Position numbers and translations under genes: made by a program
Part shown: positions 31,522 through 41,343 of the stretch, piece by piece
Position numbering within the stretch: position 1 is the first letter of the stretch
How the letters are laid out: each line of letters begins with the position of its first letter
The notes under the pieces: generated by a model
Seen by the model: only the letters and a program-made list of their open reading frames with translations
Told to the model about the DNA's origin: nothing
Database searches by the model: none
NCBI GenBank assembly: GCA_030411725.1
Contig: MU839838.1
Coordinates: 1,178,001-1,242,000 of the forward strand
DNA: 64,000 nt
Source of the DNA: Echria macrotheca
Taxonomy: Eukaryota > Ascomycota > Sordariomycetes > Sordariales > Schizotheciaceae
Direction of reading: 5' to 3'

Positions 31522-32799
31522 CTAAGCCTGGGCTTCATTCCAATCCGACCACCTCCGGACCACCTCATCCACTTCGGCAACCGCCTTCCGGCTGGCGCCC
31601 ACCTCGAACCACTCGCGATGTTCCCTCCCGCACGTCGCGCACTTCTCCCGATCCGCGACTCGCAACCCCCGGCCGGCAAGCTCAATATGGACCAACCGCT
31701 CAACCTTGTGACTGTGCGGTATCTTGCGAGGCGCCGCCACCGGGCTCCCTGTCGGGATATACGGATAGAATCTGATCAAGGACAGATTGTACCCGCACTG
31801 CCGCTGCCACTCGTTAAGCCGCCGTTGCACATTTGTTGCCCGCCCAATCTTCAACAGAATCTTTTTGGACCCGCCAAATCCTCCCGGTCCACGAGTGCCT
31901 GTTCCCTCGGGGATTGAACCGAACGCATCCAACACATCGCTCGGTCTCCGCCCGTTCGATGATCGACTTGGCGTCGAAGGAGAGAGCAACGATCGAGCCG
32001 CCTCGGCGGCCGGTGTTACGGGCTGCGACTCGGGCGTGAGCCAAAAGATGTAGATATACCCAGCCTCGTCTTGCTGCGACACCGGCTTGGCGAGCTCGGC
32101 CAGCAAAAGCGAGGCGGTTTGCGGAGACGCATTCGGTGGGATGAGCGTCATGTATTGGACAGTCTGGGAGGCGCTCGAGGAGTGCCGTCGCCCAGATGAT
32201 TGACCAGGACGCGACGGCGACGGCGACGGTGACGGTGTGAGGTATTGGTTCGACGGCCGTTTCCCGCTGTTCTTGGGCGGTGGGGTCGAGACGGTCGGCT
32301 GGATCGGGTGCGGCTTCGGTCGTGCAGGCGGTGTCACCTCCTCGATCGGCACGCTGAAGCAGCAGCAGAGCTGCAGTTCCTGCTTTGGCTTCGGGCGCGC
32401 CATCTTGGTGGGACGCTGCTGCGGCTTCGTGCCGGCCCCATTTTGCTTTGAGCTTTTCCCTTGTTTTTTCGGAGCTATAAGGCCCAAGCGGTCGGCGAGA
32501 GTATCGATGCTGGTTCTCTCCTCGAGGATCGGCGTGTGCGTCGTCTTGGGACCCGGACTCGATTTCGCCGACAAACTGGCCTGTTCCTTATGCTGCCAAC
32601 AATACAGACTTTCGTCGCTCGGGTCATCGACTCGAAGATTTCCGGGTTTCTTCCGCGTTGGGGGTATTGGTGACCCGTCGGCCGCAAGAGGGCGCCTGCA
32701 CGGTCTCCCGCCGGCCGTGATTCCTCGACATGTCGTTGCAGGGTTCTTGGAGTCGGATCGGCTCACCAAAGATTCGGGCGTGTTCGCGTAAAACGGCAT
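31522..32799 (-). CDS. T5orf172 / DUF1766 (GIY-YIG-like) domain protein
   Basis: A single exon of 425 residues starts at the ATG at 32799. The C-terminal half (about 246-415) looks like the T5orf172/MUG113 domain, a relative of GIY-YIG nucleases: GYIYIFWLT supplies the first strand, and LLKIGRATNVQRRLNEW the KIG-T and Arg block. WFEV and a C-x2-C-x2-H cluster (CATCGREH) follow. The N-terminus has CRGIT...RPCRRP and YCWQH, spaced as a possible zinc site (Cys24, Cys34, Cys67, His70). Between them lies a Pro/Ser-rich, disordered linker. Family members occur in most ascomycetes, but their role is not established; a DNA-related role is an inference from the fold. Four CACGTG sites lie 266-475 bp upstream. 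Confidence 0.8.
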   Translation of the reverse strand: MPFYANTPESLVSRSDSKNPATTCRGITAGGRPCRRPLAADGSPIPPTRKKPGNLRVDDPSDESLYCWQHKEQASLSAKSSPGPKTTHTPILEERTSIDTLADRLGLIAPKKQGKSSKQNGAGTKPQQRPTKMARPKPKQELQLCCCFSVPIEEVTPPARPKPHPIQPTVSTPPPKNSGKRPSNQYLTPSPSPSPSRPGQSSGRRHSSSASQTVQYMTLIPPNASPQTASLLLAELAKPVSQQDEAGYIYIFWLTPESQPVTPAAEAARSLLSPSTPSRSSNGRRPSDVLDAFGSIPEGTGTRGPGGFGGSKKILLKIGRATNVQRRLNEWQRQCGYNLSLIRFYPYIPTGSPVAAPRKIPHSHKVERLVHIELAGRGLRVADREKCATCGREHREWFEVGASRKAVAEVDEVVRRWSDWNEAQA

Positions 32800-33830
32800 C
32801 GCAGAGACTCGGCGCAATTATTTAAAAATGAAGCGAAAAATGGAGAAGAAAATAAAAGACCGCATTCCTCGAGAAGGTGAGCGGTAGGCTGCCGCCAACG
32901 CCGCGGTCGACGTGGCGGCCCGAAAATGCTGCGATGTCCATGTCACGAAATGGAGAAATGGAGGGGCTGGCTGGCATTTTTCCAGGCTGAAGCGTGGCTG
33001 GTGGTGGGGCTCGGGGGCCTCCACGTTGCACTGCCCGCCTCGTTGGCTGACACGGTCGCGAGATCACGTGCTTTCGCAACCCAGTGAAACAGGCAAGTGG
33101 TCACGTGTGGTAGTCAAGCTTTTGCAGCCAAGCGAGCCAAGCACGTGCCAAGTCAGCCGAGATCGGAGAATTGGATCTCAGATCTTGCGGCGTCGCCGGC
33201 GCGGCGTTCCTTCGGTGTGGGTGAACGAAGCAGGTCGATATAAGGTTTATATCTCGTAAGAAGATGAGCACGTGCGTGTAAGATCTGTCAATTGCAACGG
33301 CGTCGATAAAAAGGAATGCACTCTGATTACTACTAGGTGTGACGTCACACTCAGATCTGGAACGTTTCGTCCGGTGAAAACCCCCACGTTTCCTTGCCGT
33401 GCACGCCGTGCGAGCCAGTGAGAGGTGGGCGATGCAGAAGAGATCCCAGTCTCCAGAATCCCATCCTTCTCTGTATGCCGCATTGGGCATTTTTCTCCCG
33501 AGGACAAGCATTTGGTTGGTTGTCCTTGGCTTGCGATTCCGAAGTACAGATGGCGTCATCGGCCTGGCCGTTGGAATACAGTGACCTTGACCGTAGTTTC
33601 GATCTGGCGGTCCACCGTCAGGGACTGGCTATCACCAGGATCAGCATCGTTTCTCCGAGGGTTCCCCATATCTGGAAGCTTTATTTCGCCATGCTGACAA
33701 CTTTATTTGACTGCGACCCCGAGACAAACCCTAAAAGCAGCAGGTACCTACCTGCTTCCGAATATTCATACCTACGCCTACCTTCGGTTCCAAAGGATTA
33801 GACCAAGTTTAATCGGGTGCAACCTTTCCG
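32800..33830. other. Divergent promoter region, T5orf172-like / amino-acid permease
   Basis: About 1.03 kb between two divergent genes. No credible gene. It contains a cluster of CACGTG sites, listed separately, and a TACC/GGTA-type motif near 33742-33752. Confidence 0.5.
33065..33274. promoter_or_regulatory. Cluster of four CACGTG (E-box/CBF1-type) sites
   Basis: CACGTG occurs at 33065-33070, 33102-33107, 33142-33147 and 33269-33274. The first two sit in TCACGTG, the last two in GCACGTGC. By chance a given 6-mer would be expected about 0.05 times in 210 bp. Such palindromes bind bHLH factors of the CBF1/CPF1, PHO4 and SREBP types. Either flanking gene could be the target. Confidence 0.55.
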
Positions 33831-35853
33831 ATGTCGCGTCAAGCACCTCTTTTCTCGGAGGAGAAATCAGCCGAGGATGCCACCTACGATGAAGGGGTGG
33901 AGAGCTCGACTCTCTTTGCTTCTTGGTTTGGTGGAAAAGGGGTGACGATTGGCCCGCGGATTGGCCCGGTACTCGCTTCCATCTCGGACGTATCGAGCGG
34001 TGATGAGAGCAGCGATGCAATTCTCACCAAGCAGCGCGAGATTGAGGACGGGAAAGCAATCCAGTACCGGACCTGCAGCTGGCAGAAAGTGCGAATCCTC
34101 TGTTCACAAATGGTACCTGATCTGACCTGGAAACTAACTGATGCAGACTGCCGCCCTCCTTTTTTCCGAGTACATCTGCTTAGTATGTCCCGATTTGCTT
34201 TTGGGAGTATGCCGGAACTGACCCGTCCAGGCGATTATGAGTTTCCCCTGGTCATATAGCATTCTGGGACTGGTACCGGGGTATGGTACTTAATGCAAAC
34301 CCCTAGACAGGATTACTAACTGCGTTGCAGCCTCATATTGACGGTATTCGTCGCCGGTATTGTTCTGTACACGTGAGTAATCACACGTCTTTGTCCCCTT
34401 TGCTCCCTGACATATTTCAGCTCACTTGTACTATGGGAGTTTTGTCTTCGTCACCCCGAGGTTCGGGATGTTTGCGACATTGGCCAGATGCTGTTCTGGA
34501 ACAAGAAGTGGGCTTGGTATGCCACCGCAGTCATGTTCATTCTTAACAACACGGTAAGTCACTTACCTGGTGTCATGAAGGCCAAGATTCTAACCTGCGG
34601 CAGTTCATCCAGGTCTGTTGCCCGAGAGAATTCAGATCTCATGTTAACCGGCGTAGGCTCTGCATGTCCTTGTGGGCGTCAGGTATCTAGATACAATGAC
34701 ATCTCCAGATGTTACAGCATGTCGCCCCATCGTCTTCGGTATTGTAGTCATGCTTGTATGCTGGCTCTGCTCTCTGCCGCGGACATTTAACATGCTCTCA
34801 AAACTTGGAACAGCGTCAGCTTTTTTCACCTTCATCTCGGTCCTTCTGGCTGCCATCTTTGCTGGTGTTGAGAAAACACCGGCCGGTTATGATCCGCGGG
34901 ATAGCTACGCCGCAGCAGATGGCAGTACTGCTGTCGGTGGTCAGCCGATTGTGACGGCATTCCCTGTGGCGGGCACAACCTTCGTGGCTGCCCTAAATGC
35001 TTTTCTTAACATTTCGTACACCTTTATTGGGCAGATCACCCTTCCTAGCTTCATTGCCGAGATGAAGGATCCAAGGTACACTCACCGTGGTCCTTAACAC
35101 CATACTTCTGCTGACATCCTTCGCAGAGACTTTCCGAAAGCTCTGTGGGCCTGCACGATAGCCGAGATTATTGTCTTCAGCTGCGTGGGCGGCGTTGTTT
35201 ACGCTTATACTGGCAACCAGTACATGACTGCACCGGCTTTTGGTTCCCTCCATGAGACATACAAGAAGATCGCCTTCTCCTTCATGATACCCACCATCAT
35301 CTTCCTCGGCGTCCTCTACGCGTCTGTGTCAGCTCGCTTCGTCTTCTTCCGCATATTTCATAACTCGCGGCACAAGTCCGAGCATACCCTCGTCGGATGG
35401 GGAACCTGGGCGGCGATTTTGCGTACGTTGTCCAACCTGCGATTGCATGTATCTGTATTTACTAATAATTTCAGTCGCAACTTGGATCCTAGCCTTCATT
35501 ATCGCCGAAGTCATTCCATTCTTCTCGTACCGTGAGTTCCCCGGTGTCCAGAGCTGTTCGAGGTTCTAACCGCGCCAGTCCTATCCCTGATGTCCTCACT
35601 TTTTGATAGCTTCTTCGGTTTCATTTTCTGGGGCGTCGCATATTTCCGGATGCGAAAGGCTGACGGCGGTATCGCCGTCATCAAGGAGCGCGGTGTTTGG
35701 GGATACTTCTTGGCTGGTCTGAATATCTTCATTATCCTGACAGGAATATTCTTCCTCACGTTAGGGACGTACGCCAGTGTTGAAGGTATCATTGAGGCTT
35801 TTGAGACAGGGAGTGTTGGACAGGTTTTTGCGTGTTCCAGCAGCGGGCTCTGA
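33831..35853 (+). CDS. AAAP-family amino-acid permease (MTR-like), ten exons
   Basis: Ten exons restore one frame of 524 residues: 33831-34088, 34147-34182, 34231-34280, 34331-34372, 34421-34553, 34604-34612, 34657-35075, 35127-35422, 35475-35531 and 35579-35853. Exon 6 is just 9 nt and encodes FIQ. After an ~85-residue cytoplasmic N-terminus come about eleven hydrophobic helices, including SFPWSYSILGLVPG in the first helices and TFIGQITLPSFIAEMKDPRDFPKALW, a hallmark segment (given here as TFIGQITLPSF and EMKDPRDFPKALW). This is the amino acid/auxin permease family, whose Neurospora member MTR imports neutral amino acids by proton symport at the plasma membrane. Substrate cannot be told from sequence. 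All introns have GT/AG ends. Confidence 0.88.
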
Positions 35854-36581
35854 AGAACTTCTGGTTGGAGATGTATGCAAAGTTAAATCTGACAATGCAC
35901 ATATCGAACGGTCTCCATGTGGTAGTCTAATTGGTTGAGTGAGGTATTGTAGAAAAAAAGGATAACCAATTGGCACCGCTCTTCCGTGTATTTCCCTCCA
36001 GGTAAGTGACCCCCGATTCGTCTCCTTGCTTTCCCTAATTATTTCGCCAGATAACAGGTTTACTGCAAATAATCACACACGGTTCCGCTATTGGGAGGAT
36101 TGACTGCAGGAGGCTCAGACATGCGCTGCGCTGCTGAGAACACTCACTTACGACTTCCATTTGGCGCATCGGACGTCCCATCTCCCTCGGCCTCTGTTTG
36201 CCTGCAAGCTGCCGAAAGCATCTTGCCTCAAGCTCGGCACGGCTCGCGAATCACCTTCAGTCGGACAGCAAACGCCAGGTCAATATCAGGCATGGACGCA
36301 TGATATGACACGGTGGGTGGCCCATTCTTTGGCTGGGGCGTGGATACAAAGAAACAAACGGGCGTATCAGCTTGCAATGTTGTGCAACAAGACTTCGATA
36401 TGACCAGTCAATCTGAACTGCCTCCGTGTGGTGAGGCCTACAGCCCCTCTTTCCTCTTCGTGGACTGACCTAGGATATTTAAGATCCTGCCCACCCACTT
36501 GTCCATCGAAGCATCTCTCTCTTTTCACAAAAGAGTCGGACCCGAGATAACCCATACCTGCCTTATCAAGCACCTCACAAG
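35854..36581. other. Spacer between permease and SET genes
   Basis: The 728-bp spacer between co-oriented genes shows no coding frame. An AT-rich GGATATTTAAGATCC near 36472 could act as a weak TATA element for the SET gene about 105 bp downstream. Confidence 0.4.
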
Positions 36582-38971
36582 ATGGACACACACGACGTCA
36601 AGGACCTGCCCGAGGTCTTTCAGCGCATCGCGCAGCAGAAAAAGAGCCTCTGTGATGCACAGTCTCGGAAAGGTCAACGGCCGCGACGGGATCCCGCTAT
36701 GACCCTTATTTTCAACCACAACCTCCAGCGCATGACCAACGAAATGAGAAATCTGGCAAGTATGGACGGCGGTACCGCTACCTACGGTACCACCTTCGTC
36801 CCACCGCCCTATCCCCCATGCATCCGGCCACTCGCCGAGCTTACCAAGACGACAATTGACAAGCTGGTCCTCGAGACACAGCACCGGGGCACATACCTCC
36901 TCGTACGCTGTGTGACCCGCCAGGACCGGCTGACAGCGGTCACGGCTATCGTCGAAGACGAAAATCGGGATGCTATTCTCTTGCAGCTATACCACCAAGA
37001 GCTTGCCTTCGAGAGTACCGAGGACATCCTGAATCTCGGAAGAGTTCTCATCATCAAGGAGCCCTACCTCAAGTTCACGGCCAACGGCGGTTACGCCCTC
37101 CGGGTCGACCACGTGGGGGACGTCGTGTTCCTGGCACCTGACGATGAACGGATCCCGCCAGTTTGGCTGAGTAGCGGCGTCATGGAATGTACTGCATCTG
37201 GGTGGAAGACCACTGGGAATGAACGGTTCGAAAGGGGCGAGTATCGAGCGGCGATTGAGGCGTAAGTGATCAGCTTCAATACTCAAAACCAAGCCGGTCT
37301 GACATCTGCCGCAGTTACACACAGGCTCTTGAGTGCACCCCAACCGCGGCAGAGTCCGACACTATCCATCTCAACCGCTCTCTCGCCTTCATCCGCATGG
37401 GGGCTTTTGACCGAGCTCTTTCGGATATTTCGGCGGCATCGTCGGCCGATAGCAGCGAAAAAGCACTCTACCGCAAAGCACAGGCGCTATATGGCCTTCA
37501 GAGGTTCCGCGACTGCTGTGAAGTACTAAAGACTCTCCGTCAGCAATATCCAAACAACAAGACTGCCAGGGATCTGCTGAACCGCGCTGTGGCCCGGGTT
37601 GCCGAGCAACTCCATGGGCGATATGACTTCAAGAAGATGCTGGACGAGGCCGCGAAGCTCCGCCCGCCCCATCTCGATCATGCGACATACATAGGAGGCC
37701 CGGTCGTCATCAAAGACTCAGTCATCAGTCCCGCAGGACGAGGCATGTTCACAACAAGAGCAGTTTCCGCGGGGGAGCTCCTCCTCTGCGAAAAGGCCTT
37801 TGCCCACGTGTTCGTCGACGAGTCCGGCACCGGAGCCCAGGCTCTCCCCATGACGATGGTCATCGACGCCGTCAACAACCGAGCCTCCATGGGCGCCGAG
37901 AATGAGCTCCTCAACCAGGCCGTCCAGAAACTCTGGCGGAATCCATCTCTCGCCTCCGCCATCACCAATCTTCACCATGGTTCGTACCAGCCCGTCGACG
38001 CCACCTCCTCGGTCGACGGCAACCCCATCATCGACACCTTCCTCATCCGCCAAATCATGGCCCTCAACTCCTTCGGCTGTCCCCTCACGAGCCGCGAATC
38101 CGTCCTGGGCTCTTCTTCCAAAGGCGCTGCGACGACGAAACAACAAGAAGCCGCCTTCCACTCCTCGGGCATCTGGCCGCAAGCATCGCACATCAACCAC
38201 AGCTGCACCTCCAACGTCCGGCGCTGCTTCATAGGGGACATGATGACGGTGCGGGCCACCCGCGACCTGCCCGCTGACGCCGAGCTGGTGTGGTGGTACC
38301 GGCCCCCGCCGTCGGGAGTCGATGCCACGTACCTCGAGCACCAGAAGACGTTCCGGTCGCAGTGGGGGTTTACGTGCAAGTGCGCTATGTGTCGGGATCT
38401 CCGCGATACGCCCAGGAGCGTGCTGCAGAGGAGACGGCAGCTCCTGGATGAATTCGCCAGCTTGCTGGGAACGTCTCCGCAGCAGCAGAGCCGAGGCCTC
38501 GCTGGTGGTGGTGGTGGTGGTCGTCGGCCGTTGAAGGCCGGTGTGCTGAAGAAGGCGAGTGCCATTGTGCAGAAGCTGGATGCGACGTATAAGAATACTG
38601 CCCCAACGCGGGTTCCTCGGCCGGCGGTGGCGGGTCTGAATATGGAGCTTGCGCGCCGGCTTGCGGACGGGACGGAGGCTGGGGCCGCGGAGTCGGCTCG
38701 CTATGCGCTGGCGGCGCTGGAGGCGTGCGGATTTGTGATTTGCACTGGCCAGAGTCCCGGTCGGGGCCCGTTGGTGGTGAAGGAGTGGGGGTTGATGATT
38801 GATACGGTGCTTGATGCGTGGTTGTATCTGCAGGAGGCGTATTGGATCGTGGCTCCCCACTTGGCTGTGTCGGCTCTGGGCTACGCCAGGACGGCGTACA
38901 AGATTTGTGTTGGGGAGGATGTGTCTTTTGGCGATGCGCTTGCTGGGCAGGGTACTGGGAGCAGCCGCTGA
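36582..38971 (+). CDS. TPR and SET domain protein (SMYD-like)
   Basis: Two exons, 36582-37261 and 37315-38971, give 778 residues. Residues about 210-330 carry TPR-like helices (ERGEYRAAIEAYTQAL, KALYRKAQALYGL). The SET domain begins near 368 (GRGMFTTRAVSAGELLL) and continues with HINHSCTSNVRR around 521 and ELVWWY near 553. A post-SET cysteine block CKCAMC at 581-586 follows. The gap between the two SET parts is long, as in SMYD proteins, but no MYND zinc finger is seen in it. It is expected to methylate lysines of histones or other proteins using S-adenosylmethionine. The N-terminal ~200 residues, with a beta-rich look, form an extra domain typical of fungal TPR-SET proteins. The single 53-nt intron lies inside the TPR region. 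Confidence 0.88.
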
Positions 38972-39683
38972 AGTTCAATAGGAACACTCTTGGAGGCCAC
39001 TGACAACATCGACCTAGGGGATATTGGCGATGGGACGTTGGTAATCGGGGTCGTCTAGCAGATTGTCTGCTCCAGAATTACATTGGGGAGAATAACAGGA
39101 GATAGATATCCTCGGCAGCTGGCCAAAGCAAGGCTGTGATCTGATGAATGCTAATAATGCAGACATCTGCACCGGGTGAGCAGTTTGAAGAATTAGGTAA
39201 CTTAACGGCTGTCGAAACTATCTCGGTATAGGAGATTCCGTGTCTCAATTCTCTATTCCATAGAGAGCATAGTACTTCTCACCCTTTACAAATTCGTGTC
39301 CACCCCTTTCCCAGGTCCAAGACCCCCTGACGATATGATCTTAACAGTAGCGCGGTGAAGTCCCGAAGAGAACTGCTAAAGGTCTATTGTCGCACGGACC
39401 ACGCCAGCATCTGGTCGGGTTCTTGGCACCCATCACCAGAGCTTGTCACAGCCGGTCTGGTCGTATGATTCAACTTTCAGTTGATGATTTGTTTGACTAA
39501 CGACAACCGAGCTTCAACTAATGGGAGCGTTCTAAAAACGCCATGACCTGTTGTAAGCTGCAGAGCACCACGGCCTCACGCCACGACACTCCAGTCAACA
39601 TTATTTCCTATATCACGGGCATGGCAGATAATGTAAAGGGAGACAAGTGACGCCTACATCCGACTTTTACTAGAAATCTCCTT
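38972..39683. other. Convergent spacer
   Basis: The 712-bp spacer lies between the convergent SET gene and the multi-TM orphan. No credible gene. Confidence 0.45.
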
Positions 39684-40965
39684 TCATCCTTCTTTTACGC
39701 CAGTCTCAAGCTGCTTCCAGGCCTCTATCTCATCAGCCCGAAGATTCCCTGGGAAAAACTCATGAAGCATGCTTCTCCCCAGCGCTGGATATCTCCTCTC
39801 GACCTCCAACAAAGTATCCATCACCTTCACCCTGCCAAAGACGTCTACAAAATCCAAGTAAATGCCAAAATTCTCAGGGCGTCGGTGCCAGCCGGCCGCG
39901 AACACATTCTGCAAATTTCCCACCCCGCCAACCGCGAGTAAATACCACGTATTCTCTCGCACGCCGGCGGCGCAGAGAAGCATCATAACCCAGCCGGCAA
40001 CGAACAGCAGGATCGTGGCACGGGTCAGCACGGGTATCGATCTTTCCAGATTGTGCTGTCCCATGGCGAGGTCCTCCATATTCAGGCCGTGGCCGTTTCC
40101 GAGGACAACAATAGCATACTGTGACCCGTTCCCCCTGGTGAGAACATACGTGTCATTCGAGAAGGCTCGACAAGCCCACTTCTCCTCGCCCCATTGTCCC
40201 AGAAGCCCCGTCCAGAGCGCGAGCGCAGTGCCCGCCACGGTGATCATGATGATGGCCCAGTCGCCGTACAACGCGCAGGGGATGGCCGCGATGCCGAGCT
40301 GCACCGCGACGGCCAGGATGCCGGACCAGTACACCCGATCACGCTGTGGATGTCCGGCCGTTCTGTCGTTTCTGGGTCTATATATCGCCACGACGAGGCC
40401 CGCTCTTGACGGCTTCTCTGCGTCGCAGTTGACGTTGCGGAGTTCGGTCCACTTCGAGTTCAGGACCTGCTCTAACTTCTGTTTTGTTAAAGGATTCATC
40501 CAGTGGCCGAAGTCACGCATCACACGCCCGAGGATCCAGCTGGTGTTGTCGATCGAGTAGCCGCTTTTGCCGTTGATCACCTTGCATCGGCAGTCTGGCT
40601 CAGTCGGCATTAGGTAGTTTTCTCCGACGGAGGATAGCAACGCGGTCATGGAATAGGATACCCAGCCTGGGACCTAGTGTTAGGTGGTTAATGAACAACA
40701 GTGGCAACGCATCCCTCGTTCTATCGGTGGCTTGCCCGAAATGAGAAAGGCACGAACGTTGCTTACCAAAGGAGAAGGCGACGGGAGCAAGCCCGCGGCC
40801 TGCCAGCTGCGCGAGCGCCGTACCGACCACGTCACCGCCGAGCAGCAGTAGAACGCTGAATATATCCACCGGATGCATAATTTGATCGCGGAGTTCTTCG
40901 CTCCGGCCCACAAGAGGGTAATTCGGTGCTGGATCCCGGATAACATTATGGTTGATTGGCGCCAT
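39684..40965 (-). CDS. Multi-pass membrane protein of unknown function, paired with HET gene
   Basis: Two exons, 40767-40965 and 39684-40666, join across a 100-nt intron to give 393 residues. The acceptor must be the AG just before GCTGGG, which rebuilds FSFGWVSYSMTALLSS, a motif I associate with a fungal-specific membrane protein family. About six hydrophobic helices are predicted: near residues 30-55, 58-78, then in the middle VYWSGILAVAVQLGIAAIP and AIIMITVAGTALALW, and near the end ILLFVAGWVMMLLCAAG and WYLLAVGGVGNL. A Cys-rich loop (EPDCRCKVING) follows helix 2. The C-terminus is cytoplasmic-looking and contains LLEVERRYP. Start codons of this gene and the HET-type gene are 378 bp apart, divergent. 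Function not established. Confidence 0.75.
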
Positions 40966-41343
40966 ATTCGATGGACGGGTCTAGGTAGCTACTGGGTCTT
41001 GGCGGTGATAAGACAGAGGACTGTATTCATCAATCGCTCCTCAGGCCACGGGATTATGAGGATCACCTGGAGTCGATGGATTAAGTTACGATTTGCTTGT
41101 GCGCTGGGTTGTTTTGAGGCCTCTAGTTCTCACCGTACACCTTGGTAAGTATTTACGCTATCAACGAGGCCGGACAAGGCATCTTTTTTTTTGTGGCCAA
41201 GACGCTGACTTGTCAGGTGAAAGTCAGCGAGTTGAATCAATTCGTGGGGAGCTATGCCCGTATGGTCGTAGCACGGGGCGCCAAAGGGGCGGAAGTGGCT
41301 GCAGAGAGTGTTTCTCATTGGGTTTAGCTGGCGTTGGAGGGTG
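40966..41343. other. Shared divergent promoter (multi-TM protein / HET-type gene)
   Basis: This 378-bp interval carries both promoters. No TATA box is evident. The frame of the HET-type gene is open a little into this region, beginning from a GTG, not an ATG. Confidence 0.45.

Noticed and set aside
33101..33559. 152-codon minus-strand frame upstream of the T5orf172-like gene
   Set aside because: No motif and it covers the CACGTG cluster; more likely promoter sequence.
37718..38860. 380-codon antisense frame under the SET domain exon
   Set aside because: It is antisense to conserved SET motifs and rich in His/Arg/Pro, as expected of a shadow frame.
41308..41343. Upstream extension of the HET-type gene
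   Set aside because: The frame is open but begins at GTG; the first ATG is at 41344.
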